Assembly: GCA_020744225.1 (NCBI GenBank)
Contig: JAGMWG010000001.1
Span: forward strand, 1,054,001 to 1,118,000
Length of the DNA stretch: 64,000 bases
DNA from: Paraphoma chrysanthemicola
Taxonomy: Eukaryota > Ascomycota > Dothideomycetes > Pleosporales > Phaeosphaeriaceae
Direction of reading: 5' to 3'
Shown: piece after piece, positions 53,453-64,000 of the stretch
How positions within the stretch are numbered: position 1 is the stretch's first letter
Layout: the number at the start of each line of letters is the position of its first letter
The notes under the pieces: model-generated
Databases searched by the model: none
Told to the model about the DNA's origin: nothing
Seen by the model: only the letters and a program-made list of their open reading frames with translations
Position numbers and translations under genes: made by a program

Positions 53453-56400
53453 CTAGGAATCCTGCATCTCGACATCCACATCTTGGTCGGCTACGCTCTC
53501 AGTGTCACCTTCAAAAGTGTCTGAGCCAGCGACCTCGACGACTTCTAGCTCCTCTCCGCCAGTCCCAGCAGCGCCTGCAGCACTACTGTCATCCTGCGTG
53601 TTGGCGCAAGTTTGCTCATCAGTAAGGGGCTGCTGCTGAGCGACCTGCGACTGCTGCCTTTTTTCTGCAAAGTACGCAATCTTCCCCGCCGTGACTGCTG
53701 CTTTGAACCATTCAGGGAATCGATGCTTCTCGAAGTGCTCACGCAGGATATCATCGTCAAGCAGGTTATCCTTGATGATAGGCTCGCGCAAGTCTTCGGA
53801 TGAGAATCTCACACACAGTTCTCCATGTGTTCCGCCGGCGCCCAAAAGTTCATCCAGCTTTCTGGGAATCATCTGCTTAGCAAGAGAATCTTTCTCTGTA
53901 ATCTTGTTAGCTGACAGTTCCAAAGGCGCTCCATATGGCGACTGACCCATGAGCTTGAGGACTCCTCGCCACACCCATCCAATGTTCGTGTGCTGTAAGA
54001 AGTCGTTGAGCTTCGCGTCTGAGATGTCTCTCGTTTGGTTGATTTCTGCCCAGTTGTCCCTAATGCACAAACGCTTCCAGATGAGCTTGAGGAGACCTTC
54101 GCGTGTCGTTCTGTTCATATCGTCCCAGTTGATCATTAGGATCCGTATGGCATAGACATATTCGTTTGACTGAAGAAGACTGTTGACTTCCTCCTTATCG
54201 TCGGAGTCCATGAGGGTAAGGATGTCAATCATCAGTGAAGGGTCAATCACCCGGTGATGGATCAGGTTCTCAAAGCCCTCCTTGAGTATAGACTGATGCG
54301 CTGGTCGTTCACGGAGACGGCCTTGACCGAACTCAGCCATGAGAAGCTCGACAGCAGACTCTTTGTCCAGCGCTTGTGAGATAATAGGCAGCAGCCGCTC
54401 GTAAACTTGCTCTTGGATCTTTGCATATTCGAGTTGATGCACAGTGTTCGAGAAGCGACTGTCGCGGACCCGTTCCGATTTTGTCTTCTGCTTGGGATCG
54501 GTCGTGGGCGGCAGCGGCGCTGCACCAGGCCTTATTTGGTCCTTGCACAACATAGCAAGCTTAGCCATCGAGAGTTCCACGCGTTGGCACCAGGCATTCG
54601 TCTCCTGTTTCGTTGCCGCATCGTGCAGTGCTACGCCAGCCGCCTCGTAGTTCTTCTCACCAAGGACCTCATTGATCCACCTGAGCCTAGAACGAGATGG
54701 CTCTGCTCGGAGAAACTTTGTCAACGCTGGCTGGTTGAGGTATTCCTTAGTGAAGAGCTGTGCAGCTTGGTTCTCTTTGATGTATTTCGAATAGAACGCT
54801 TCCGCCCATGCATCACCGTAGACCTCAAAGTAGCGACTGATGCGCTCCTTGATACGATTCAGCTTCACAGTGCTCTCTGCTTGCTCCATCTTGCTGCGTG
54901 TAGTAGCTTTCTCCGACTCAAGCCAGTGAGTCTCGTCCCAGACCAGATTGACTAGTGTTGGCATGTCGTGGTACTGCTCAGCAAGCTTCATGCCTTCAGT
55001 TGCTAGGCCGATTTCGGTAAGGCCAAAGATGTGATTTGGGCGGACATTAACATTCCATTCGGTTCGCAGACTACGCCCCATCTCTCGTATCTTCTCATCG
55101 CTCTGCTCAAGAGCCCATTGGAAGCGTTCGATATGGGTCTGGCAACCTAGCTTCACTAGACGAGGATTGTCCTTACCAATTTTCTGTGACAGACCTTCTT
55201 GGTAGCCCTCCTCGTAATTGGATACAGCTAGGTTGCGACCGACGTCAACAAGGCTGCGAACGGAGCTGACAACGTTGTGCCCTGAGGTCCAGAAGTGTGG
55301 TAGCACGTCGTTTCCGTGGCCGGGTTTGAGTATGCCATCGTCGAGAGATTCGGGGTCAAGGTCATAGGCCTCGATATTCGCTTGTCGGAACTCAAATGCG
55401 GCCTCAAGAGTGACTAGCATGACATCGTTGCCTTCGCTTAGGCGCTGCATGATCGGTGGTTGTTCCTTCGTTCCGTCCTTGATGTAAAATGTTCGCAGAA
55501 AGAACCAGCCCCACGGAATCAGGACGTGCAGAGAATCTACGTCTTTCAGGAAGAATTGTCGGATGGTATCATTCTCGCCCAAATCAGTCTGGATTGGCGT
55601 CTTGTATCGCTCGTTCAACGCCTTGACAATGTCGCCCATGAGGATGTTGTCAGGATATGACTCGGGGTGGATCTGTTGGTCCTGCTGTTTCTCCTGGTAC
55701 CAGAGCCAGAGTTTGTGCGCCGCTTCAAGCTTCTCAGCTTGCGCCAACAGCCGCCACTTTGTCTGGAATGAGACAGGAGGGTAGTCGGTAAGTAGCTGTG
55801 CGATGAGAGTGCGAAGAGCCGCGGCGCGTTTCTGAAAGTGATCGTCAAGGTTCGAAATTACTTTGTCCAGATGATCGTAAGAAGAGCTCAAGATGCCCGA
55901 GCTGATGTCAATTGCGGCTTGCGCAATCTCTTCGTCAGGAAATGAGAATCGCGACTTTACTGAGAAGTCTAAGAGATTGCCAGGAGTTGTGCTGAAGAAC
56001 GTAGCCTGCTCCAGCTTACTTCGAGCTGTAATCTTGGTCCTCTCATCGTCTTTGAGGTCACTCGTGGGTGGCTCGGCGCTGATCTGCACAAGTCCAAACT
56101 GCTGGATGAATAAAAGGGCGGTCGCACGCAAGTTCTTCCGATTCTCCTGCTCCAAAGCATGACCAGAGACGACAACGTCCATATCCTCGCGAAAATAGAT
56201 GGTGTCCTGAAACGGCAATGTCGACCGTCCGGCGTCTAAGAGTAGTTGGTTGTTCGGAGACTCTTCGGGCTGTGCGAGCGATGTCACACAAATTGCTCCT
56301 GGGAATAATATGTAAGCCGTGTGTCCGGGATAAGGAACTAAAAGAGTTCCAGTTGGCTCCTTTGGCAGTTGCAGCTGGTGGAATGTGCGGATTGGTATTG

Positions 56401-57741
56401 CTCGGCTGATGAGACCACCAGTGCTAGACAAATCCACTTCTAAGAGCGAGTAGTCGAGAGACTCTGGATTTGATGCAGCCACAAGCACCAAGAGTCTGAC
56501 GACCTCTGCTGTGTGTTGTTGTTCCATGATGACAAAGTCAAGGATCTGTACATCGCGCAAGCTGCGGGACTCGGGTGAGGCGTCTGGCTGGATTGCGGAC
56601 GCAATGTTCGATTGAACGTCCACTTCACGAATGAAGTTGTGCTGCCCAGACCAGCTCAGATCCCACTGTGTGAACAGACCCGTGCGTGTCGCTGTAATAA
56701 CTTCCATCTGCCCCTTTGATTCTGACGAGCGCGCCTTGACGGAAGCGATAGTTTTGCGAATTGCGCCTCCCAAGAGACCCTTCAGACTGAAGAAGCTTCC
56801 ATTCGAAGTGCTTGGTGCGCTCAGGATTGTGGCGGTAATGCTCGGCCGTCCTTGTGAATCGCGGAGCGTCAGATGTGCGAGCCGGCCGCTGCTTGTAGTA
56901 AGCACGAAGCCTGCATGTTGAATGTCCGTCACGTCTGTTATAGTCTCCCCAGAATACAACTTCAGAGATCCTTCCACTGCTTGGTGACGTTGGGGGTATA
57001 GATTCCGAGCTTCGGCGCTGTCGATGTTCTCCCAGAAGGCGATTTTGCCAGTCGAGGGCGCAACAGCGAGGACACCGAAGTCGTTGGTGGGGCCATTCTG
57101 AACCACTGCGCCGAGAGGAAGAGGATCGGCGGCTCGTAGTCCGAAGGGCAGTGGTAGAGCAACGGACTTGGGGGCGATTTCGGCGTGGTATTCCCAAACA
57201 AAGGCGCGGTCGTAGGTCAGCGCGAGTGCGAGGCCGGCCGAAGAAAGAGCGGTCGCGCGGAAAGGAGCTAGAGGCGTACGTCAGCGATATGTCGGTGTCT
57301 TTGGAAGCAGAGTGACGTACTGGACGGTCGCAAGAGCGCTGTGGGAAAGCCCGGTAGCTTCTTGAGGTTGAAGTTGGCATTCCTGGTCTGTTCGATGCTT
57401 ATGATTAGCGCAAGCTTCCTGCAATAGTGTCTGTGGTGACTGACCAGATACAACGAGTTGTCTTCTTTGGGCGCACGTTTCTGCGGCGCCTTCTTCTCGC
57501 GGACGGGCATGTCGACCACCACCAATGAGTTCTCCACGCTGCTGTGGGCCGCATGTCCGTTCATCAAGACACTTCCGTTACCATTGACCTGGACGTCATC
57601 CTTGGCGACGAAGCTCTCGTCGTTGAGCTTGCTGCGCTTCCGTCGCGGTTGCTGCGACAGGCCTTCGGAGGTGCGCTGGCGCCGGCGAGTGTTGCGCAAC
57701 GAGCTGCGAGCGCTCTGGATGGACGCCTCGGGCGAGAACAT
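53453..57741 (-). CDS. NUP133: Nucleoporin Nup133
   Basis: Scaffold subunit of the Y (Nup84/Nup107) complex of the nuclear pore. Three exons: 57445..57741, 57321..57387, 53453..57267 (introns 57 and 53 nt), 1392 aa. The first 80 residues are basic and disordered (RNTRRRQRTSEGLSQQPRRK) with an NLS-like run. Then the Nup133 N-terminal beta-propeller: LTRNANFNLKKLPGFPTALL, FRATALSSAGLALALTYDRA, FVWEYH, NDFGVLAVAPSTGKIAFWEN, GFVLTTSSGRLAHLTLRD. The C-terminal half is all-helical alpha-solenoid (LRTLIAQLLTDYPPVSFQTK, WRLLAQAEKLEAAHKLWLWY) as in the family. The end is acidic (SVADQDVDVEMQDS). Length and layout match fungal Nup133 (1150-1400 aa). Both introns are near the N-terminus and join in frame. 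Confidence 0.94.
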
Positions 57742-58101
57742 GATGGCGAGCGGTGAGGCGGTGGAATGACGCGATGGAGCGCGCCGTAGGTGGTGTTGGC
57801 TCCTCGCTGCGCGTTGGGGGTTGACAGCTCAGAGTCGAGTTGTTTTCGAGCTACAAGGCCGCCCTGACGACAGGGATCCGCTGCCAAGACGCTGCGGAGT
57901 TAGGAACAAAGCGCGTGAGCAGGGGTACGTGACCGTATTCACTCCAAAGCCACCAAAACCGATGCCCAAGGATGGGAATGGTCGAGTCTTTCAAATGCAG
58001 GCCTGATCTGTGGTCATGCACCGGAGGCTCTATAATAGGTGAAGGCGGTGATCCAAACTGCTTAATTTCAACTTGTCATATATTGTTTATACAAACTTCC
58101 T
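57742..58101. other. Intergenic region
   Basis: NUP133 promoter and 3' end of the dehydrogenase gene; nothing else seen. Confidence 0.5.
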
Positions 58102-59085
58102 TCAGATCTTTGATTTAGCCTCTGCGCCTATTCTGTCAAACAGAGGCGCTTCACGGCCTCCCCTAAACAGCTGCAGCATTTCTTTACCCATCCAATGCTC
58201 TCTAGATTTCGCCAGGCCCCGTTCCAGATCGACGAAACGATCTGCTTGCACAAAGATGCCTGCTCCATTTCCGGCCTTGCCCTCATTGAACAACCAGCAC
58301 ACAGCTAGGGCGATAGACTCGGCCTTATTGATTGGCACGCCGGCTTTGGCCATTTCTTTTGCATATACATCAGACGAAACAGCCATTCGCCTGTTGTTAG
58401 CCGTCAGGATAGGAGTTACTGTGATTGCAGGAGCAACAACAGAAATGGCGATTTTGACTTTGGCGCATTCTTGCTTCAGAGCCCGCATGAGTCCAACGAC
58501 GCCTACGACAGATCAGCACTGATGGTAAGCTCCGACATTGTAGTACATACCATGCTTAGCAGCAGAGTACAGAGGCGCGCCTGCCGACGCCAGGTACCCG
58601 GCCAAGCTTGCTGTCATCGCAATCTGGCCACCTTCAGCGTTCTTGCGCAAGTAGTGGATTGCCAACTTGGTCGTGTCGCTTGCAGCATCCATGTCAATGT
58701 TCAATACCCTCCTGTCTGGCTCTGCCAATTTTCCTGATGAGTCGAGCGTGTCTGTGAAGAATTGCTCTCCGTGCTCGGCAATGCCTGCATTCACGAAGAC
58801 ACAATCGATCCGTCCAAACTTCTCGTATGCCTTCTCGAAACCAGCTCTTTGATCCGCCCATTTGGTAATGTTGCAAGTGTGTACGAGCAGACGATTCGAG
58901 TCATGCTTGAAGCTAGCTGGAGGCGATTGCAAGTCGATGAAAACCAGATTGTGTTTGGGGTTCAAAGAAGAGAGAAGCTGGGCGGTTGCCAAGCCGATGC
59001 CGGATGAGCCGCCGGTGATGACTATCGTCTTGGGTGTAGACTTTAAGGCGTGGAATTCTGCTGCATTGGGATTGAATAGCGCCAT
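58102..59085 (-). CDS. Short-chain dehydrogenase/reductase (classical SDR)
   Basis: NAD(P)-dependent oxidoreductase of the classical SDR family, similar in layout to 15-hydroxyprostaglandin-dehydrogenase-like fungal enzymes. Two exons: 58551..59085 and 58102..58502 (intron 48 nt), 311 aa. Cofactor motif TGGSSGIG at residues 24-31; an acidic residue at the end of strand 2 (VFIDLQ, Asp51) favours NAD(H). NAG motif VNAG (98-101), Ser160, and the YxxxK pair Tyr173/Lys177 in PLYSAAKHG; the splice falls directly behind this motif and gives HGVVGLMRALKQE. The C-terminal lid region has APAITVTPILTANNRRMAVS. The ATG is followed by a 20-residue lead before the first strand. Substrate not determinable; no cluster partners nearby. 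Confidence 0.92.
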
Positions 59086-59803
59086 GATGTGAGGTCGCTG
59101 TTTTGTGGTAACGGTTTTGTAGGTTGGACTTGATCTTCCTAGACCGTGACACAGATGAATGGGATGTCAGAGTCGAAATCGAAGTACAGAGAGTTGAATG
59201 ATATCGGAGAAATGTGAAAATAATTCAACATCAACGCAATGTTTGCAAGACAAAAGATTACAACGAGGTCGGTCTTAGCTCTTATGTGATGCTGGTGCTT
59301 TACCTAGGTAACTCGTTGCGGGGTTCGGAGAAGCCCTGAGCGTGAACCGTGCCTGACTCGACTCTGCCTGGACATTGCCATCACCCGCCATTTCAGGGCG
59401 CTGGAATCAAGCACTCTACATGTATGCGAATAGCCACTACATGTCAGTTTCATTATTTCGTCCTGGCGAGTAGGATGGGATGTCGATCAAGAGACAAGTG
59501 GCCTGTCTGGGTCGGGAGCGCCGGTTAGGTACTCTTTTTCTCTCTTCTTGTGAGCAGGATGGGCATTTCTCTCATTGTCTAGATGATCATCGCTGCCGCG
59601 AATGACTTTCCACGAAGACGATTTCGCGTGAATAAGGCTCGGGTTGGCCGCGCCGACAAGAAGGGCAGACGCAAGGGCAGGGGTCTCACTAGCGTGGTTC
59701 CGGGGAAGCGACACGTTCGACATTCGAGATGCCATGCCTCCAGCACACCAAACTCACCACTCCGCGCCCCATTGACCCCCAGCGGAGGCGAAATACCTTC
59801 AGG
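59086..59803. other. Divergent promoter region
   Basis: 0.7 kb between the SDR gene (-) and the p24 gene (+). No gene recognised. Confidence 0.5.
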
Positions 59804-60598
59804 ATGTGGACGCCTTCAGTACTGCTTGCCGCAGCACTGGCAATTCCAGCGCAAGCGCTCCACTTCTACATGGACGGTGCGATCCAAAAGTGTTTCTTCG
59901 AGGAGTTGCCAAAGGAGACACTTGTTGTTGGTATGCTATCTCTCGCCTTGCGCTCATGATTTGTGCGACTCGGAAGCTACTGGAACTGTATAGCTGACTA
60001 TGGCTAGGCCACTACCATGCGGAAGCTTGGGATGACCAGACAAAGTCCTACCAGACCAAGCAAGATGTCGGCGTATTCGTGACCGTCGAGGAGACCTTCG
60101 ACAACAACCACCGGATCGTCGCACAGCGAGGCTCATCACAGGGCCGCTTCACCTTCAGCGCTGCTGACTCTGGCCAACACCGCATCTGCGTCACCCCTCA
60201 AAATGTCCCCACGGGCGGTGGCTGGCTAGGCTCAGGCGTGCACGGCACCGTCAAGTTCACGCTGGACATGGCCATTGGCGAGACCAGCAAAATCGAGAGC
60301 ACAGATAAGGACACGGTGCAGACGCTGGTGCAGAAGGTCCAGGACCTGAACTCGAGGCTGCAGGATGTGCGCAGGGAGCAGATCTTCCAGAGGGTATGTC
60401 CCCATCAATGTGTTAGATTTTGCCATGGCAGTGCTAATTGGCGTGTAGGAGCGCGAAGCCGAGTTCCGCGACCAGTCCGAAACCACCAACTCTCGCGTCG
60501 TTCGATGGACACTGATCCAGCTTGTTGTTCTTGGCGTCACTTGCGCGTGGCAGCTCTCGCACTTGCGAGCATTCTTCATCAAGCAGAAGCTTACCTAG
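59804..60598 (+). CDS. p24-family COPI/COPII cargo receptor, alpha (Erp1-like) type
   Basis: p24 proteins are type I membrane cargo adaptors cycling between ER and Golgi. Three exons: 59804..59930, 60008..60393, 60449..60598 (introns 77 and 55 nt), 220 aa. Signal peptide MWTPSVLLAAALAIPAQA, then the GOLD domain starting LHFYMDGAIQKCFFEELPKE with its disulfide cysteine pair (QKCFFEE and HRICVTP), GHYHAEAWDDQ over the first splice, and FTFSAADSGQHRICV. A coiled coil follows (VQTLVQKVQDLNSRLQDVRR, EREAEFRDQSETTNSRVVRW), then one membrane helix (TLIQLVVLGVTCAWQLSHL) and the short tail RAFFIKQKLT with the FF (COPII) and lysine signals. KCFFEE and the tail point to the Erp1/5/6 alpha group rather than Emp24 or Erv25. 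Confidence 0.93.
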
Positions 60599-62149
60599 AA
60601 GCTACAGCATTCGAATACCACCTCGGGTACCTTGGTCGATACAAGCAGTCGAGGCAAAAGCTGGGAGACGGGTATATGGAAGCATTGGGCTGTAGGATAT
60701 GGCGTTACAATATGGGCGGTCACGATCAGCGGTTGAGCTTGACATCGAAATGCAACAGACAAAGAGTTACCTTGCCACCTCTATGATTCTCAATCATGTT
60801 CTAGTGAGGCGCTCGTGTTCAATTTCCCATGCCATGGCTTGGTACAGGATGCGATAGGACAAAGTGACGACATGCATACTCCGCCCCAAGTTCGTGCAGG
60901 ACGCAATACACCCAACCATGGTTCATGTCAAAAGTCGGCATGCTAGCCGCTAAATCATGCGATGTGTCCCCGGATGCTACGTAGGCACCATGCCAGCGTT
61001 TAGAACCAACCATGGTTGACATGGATGATTCGGGACATCCATGGGTCTTGAGATTCACGCGCTTCTTCTATGTATTTAGATACCTTGCCTCGCTCCGAGC
61101 CGACTTGCCCCTTAGACTGAAGTCCTGCGTATACCAGCTACAGCTATGTCTCTTTCTTTGCAAAGATGACTTGTTTACGCAATGGTAATTGGAAGCATTT
61201 CCGATCTACTTTCTTGCGATGAAGACTTGTGTCTGATGCATATTGTAGCGTGTCTTGCTTTCCACGTGCATGCAGAGCGTTTGGGCAGTGGTGAATTGCA
61301 CAAGCAAAAGCTGAGCCCATGACTTCACTCACTCACCAAGTTTCGGGTCACAATGGGTGTTCAAATTCAGAATAATCCGCAGAAGGGTACTAGAAAGAGA
61401 AGATGGCATGCAAGGAGAAAAGATATTCGAGTGTGTGTCCATTGTCAAAACCTATCTTATGCCCTGAAGATCTTCAACCACCGGAGCCACACTCTGGTCG
61501 TCACGAAGAATGTCAGCTTCGTACGCAGAACGAAGTCCTACCGTGCCCACGTGCCCCTAAAAAGGAAAAGTCCGCACACCACCAAGGGACTCACTGAAGA
61601 CCCTACCGTCATTTATGAAGCTATCAGATCCAAAAGGCAACGGGCATCTTCCCCGCAGGCAATCGCTCATCAGCAAGAAAATTAGGAGCACAACAACTAG
61701 AGAGAAAATTGCGGGCTCGGTATAAGTTGTCTGGTTTTATTCTCAAGGCCAGTGCAGGTTGCGTTGGGTCAAAATGTCTTGCCATAAGAAGCCATCAATC
61801 GTCACGACGGGCACGTGTGCAACGCTTGTTTTATGATTTCTTTCATTTATTCATATCTCGTATTCATTACAAATCCTCGTAAGAGAGGTGAAAGCGCCAT
61901 TAGCTGTCCCATCCATGAGTGCTTCCCTGGCCGTCATGAATATAGGAAGGAAAGAACTCCAGAGAAGATAGTACACAGCGTGACGGTCTTGTCTGAGACT
62001 ACCGACAGCCCGCCCAAAGAGGAGTGACATGCCTAGGATGACTTCCCACGAAAATGATCACCCGGTCACCTCGCAGTCATACCTAGCATGGTGCATCCCG
62101 AGGGTTTCATCCCTCTCCTGCTGCTTCCCTTTCGGGCCGGCAGGCAGGT
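60599..62149. other. Intergenic region between convergent genes
   Basis: 1.55 kb. Short frames only (for example 61353-61685 +, Lys/Arg-rich) without family or splice support. Nothing else seen. Confidence 0.45.
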
Positions 62150-62793
62150 CTAGTGCTTCTTGCCGTGGTCTTCCTCGTCGACGCTCTTGTCGGTCGAGGT
62201 GGTGCTCTGCTTCTCGAGCTCGTCGCCCATGGGACCGTGAATGTCTTCCTCGAAGACAGGGTCAGTCTCAATGGTCTCGAACTTGGTCTTGAAGTCCTTC
62301 ATGTTATGGGTAGAGGAGTTGCTGCGACGGCGAGCGTTGCTCATGTTTGGTCGAATGTCTTCGACTTCGTCGCCTGGGTTGCCCCTGTGAAGTAGTCAGT
62401 AGGTGTTTCATACAGATCATGTGCTGGGCCGGTCCAGCGAGGGTGATCAGCACGCACTCTATGCCGTCCAGCATTTTGGGAAGAAAGAATGAAAGAATGA
62501 ACAGGACTCACCAATTGCCTTTTCCACTACCACCCTTCTTGGTCTTGGTTGGATCGGCGTCGGCATGGCCGGATTTGGCGAAATAACGAGGAAGGCGCGA
62601 CTCACGGTCGGCAGAGCCATCAGCAATGCCAGCGTGGTCGCGGTCAGTGAACTTGTGGGATCGAGTCACTGCAGCAAGTCAGTACAAGAAATGAAGAAGA
62701 GCTGCCATTGATTACGTGGCATGCATTGGCAAGACGTGCTCAATATGGTCAAGATGGCAGCTGGGACCAGCGCGAAGGTGGAAAAGACTTACT
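62150..62793 (-). CDS. STF2: Stf2-like hydrophilin; start codon split by an intron
   Basis: Small hydrophilic protein related to yeast Stf2 (F1Fo-ATPase stabilising factor, later seen as a desiccation-protective hydrophilin). Exons: position 62793 alone (the A of ATG), 62512..62668, 62150..62384; introns 124 nt (62669-62792, GTAAGT...TGCAG) and 127 nt. CDS of 393 nt, 130 aa. The A joins TGACTCGATCC to give MTRSHKFTDRD, which matches the Stf2 start MTRTNK. The second splice gives GKGNWGNPGDEVED, the family signature. The rest is charged and disordered, with RRRSNSSTH and a Glu/Asp/Lys/His tail. No other ATG in frame lies upstream of the signature; the next one comes after it. Strong expression is likely, as for other stress hydrophilins. 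The family call is firm, the split start is an inference from exon sums and homology. Confidence 0.82.
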
Positions 62794-63840
62794 CTTGGAT
62801 GTATTTGATGGATTGAGTTGATGGTGTGGGATTGGAGAGTGTGAGACGGGAGATGTCGAGCTCAAGTAGTCGGACACGGAGGAGTCGGAGAGCTAGAAGC
62901 TTCAGTTACCGTCACGAGACCACCTCGAGCTATGACCAGCATCGTGACCATGACGCCACGCGGGGAGGTTCGTACCTGCAGAAACGTGTCTGAGTCACGG
63001 CTAGATGTTACAGTGTGTAGTGAGACTTGATGAGATTGTGCAATTGTTGAGCAGCACGGTTGGGAAAGGAGCTGATGGATAACAAAGACTCGCGTGCTCT
63101 TGCGTGAGATGAGCTCAAGAAGCGGGGTTGAGGGTGGCTGCTTTTATAACACAACGGCTTGGACCCTGCCACTGTTGCTGGAAACATCCCTACTGGGACC
63201 TGGCCATCGCAATCAATCGAGCCGGCTGCCGAAGATTGAGGCTGTTATCGGGGCAGATCACCAGTCCTGAGGAACGAGGACGCGACTCAATCTACGTCAT
63301 AGCGCTCTGGAATGGTCGCGTGTGGCCTGAGACGGTTGCAATGCTTCCAATTGCTCTCAGGAACCGCTCGCTTCGACGATTGCCGTCAAGCGTGCATCGA
63401 AGGCTTTCCCACGCTCCAGCATTGCGTGAGAGGAGCTGAAGTTAGAAGGCGTTTGGCGTCGTCTGGGTGTCGTTCCCCCTCGGCGCTACCCCAGAGTCTC
63501 AGCGTACCCCTACATTAGCGCAGACAGCCAGCCCGTTTCTGGCCTAGGATGGGGTGACCATGATCCGACCAATCACAGCAAATATGCGCTTTTGGTGTAA
63601 TCGAGCCATCCCACCAGGCGGCCAAGACGCCCGCGCTTCTCCGAGGCCGGCCACCACGCAGCGCCCCATTGAGCAAAAGTTCGCGACGCGAAGCCGAGCG
63701 GCTCTTGATTTCTCAGCGGAGTTACCGTACTCGAAACACACTGCCTGCGTTCGCTTTCTTCTTGTTCTTCTTCACACACAAACTTCTCTCGACAACCACC
63801 ACCGCATTCCCTCACAATTTTCAGCGCGCATCACCCCACC
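62794..63840. other. Divergent promoter region
   Basis: STF2-like promoter and leader (left) and DRE2 promoter (right, pyrimidine/A-rich from 63740: CTTCTTCACACACAAAC). No gene recognised. Confidence 0.5.
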
Positions 63841-64000
63841 ATGGCCCCGCGCACCCTCCTCCTCTGCCCGCCGTCGCTGTCGGCGCATCCCGAGGCGCTC
63901 GACAAAATCTACGAGATCCATGATCGCTCCACTGCCGACCTGCAGATGCTGGATCGCATTGCAGCCGGCCTCGTCAACCTGCCCGCCTCTACATATGACG
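63841..64000 (+). CDS. DRE2: Fe-S cluster assembly protein Dre2 (anamorsin), N-terminal part
   Basis: Dre2 with Tah18 passes electrons for cytosolic Fe-S protein assembly. Only the first 53 codons are in the window, cut by the right edge. ATG at 63841 in a CCACC-ATG context. MAPRTLLLCPPSLSAHPEAL then DRSTADLQMLDRIAAGLVNL and PASTYD match the start of the fungal Dre2 methyltransferase-like domain. The Cys-rich C-terminal domain lies outside. Confidence 0.8.
   Translation, partial: MAPRTLLLCPPSLSAHPEALDKIYEIHDRSTADLQMLDRIAAGLVNLPASTYD

Overview
The window is nuclear DNA of a filamentous ascomycete, most likely a Dothideomycete. The evidence is spliceosomal introns of about 47-127 nt (GT...AG) in almost every long gene, single-gene transcription units on both strands, housekeeping proteins typical of filamentous fungi (CkiA-type casein kinase, Swc4, Nup133, Dre2, a p24 protein, Vps29, Hal2), and fungal accessory families (HET-domain protein, NLP, Peroxidase_2 haem-thiolate peroxidase, Baeyer-Villiger monooxygenase, Zn2Cys6 regulator). 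I saw no tRNA, rRNA, CRISPR array or intact transposon. Exon boundaries below were worked out by eye; in each multi-exon gene read completely, the exon lengths sum to a whole number of codons.

Left part (0-26 kb): the N-terminal part of an amino-acid permease (-), a nuclear Dot5/PrxQ peroxiredoxin (+), a HET gene decayed by nonsense mutations (+), an unrecognised ORF (-), VPS29 (+) with a 15-nt micro-exon, HAL2 (-), a small ECL1-type zinc protein (+) alone in about 8 kb of gene-poor DNA, a 753-aa repeat-containing basic protein (-), a secreted NLP (+), alanine-glyoxylate aminotransferase (+), a one-pass membrane protein (+), and a gene-poor stretch with a 51-nt tandem repeat carrying palindromic GATA-type sites and a possible small membrane-protein gene.

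Middle part (26-47 kb) is accessory: an intact HET-domain gene (+), 3.6 kb with decayed coding sequence, a Peroxidase_2 enzyme (+), a secreted Gly/Leu-rich protein (-), a Baeyer-Villiger monooxygenase (-), a secreted type B carboxylesterase (+) and an AlcR-like Zn2Cys6 regulator (+). The last three form a plausible ketone-to-ester-to-acid catabolic unit, and the monooxygenase promoter carries a cluster of AlcR-type half-sites. Next to them lie two apparently broken genes, an unknown fungal family member and a STAND-type N-terminal fragment, each interrupted at a short homopolymer run.

Right part (47-64 kb) is mostly housekeeping: SWC4 (-), ckiA (-), NUP133 (-), a short-chain dehydrogenase (-), an alpha-type p24 protein (+), an STF2-like gene (-) whose start codon appears to be split by an intron, and the start of DRE2 (+) running off the right edge.
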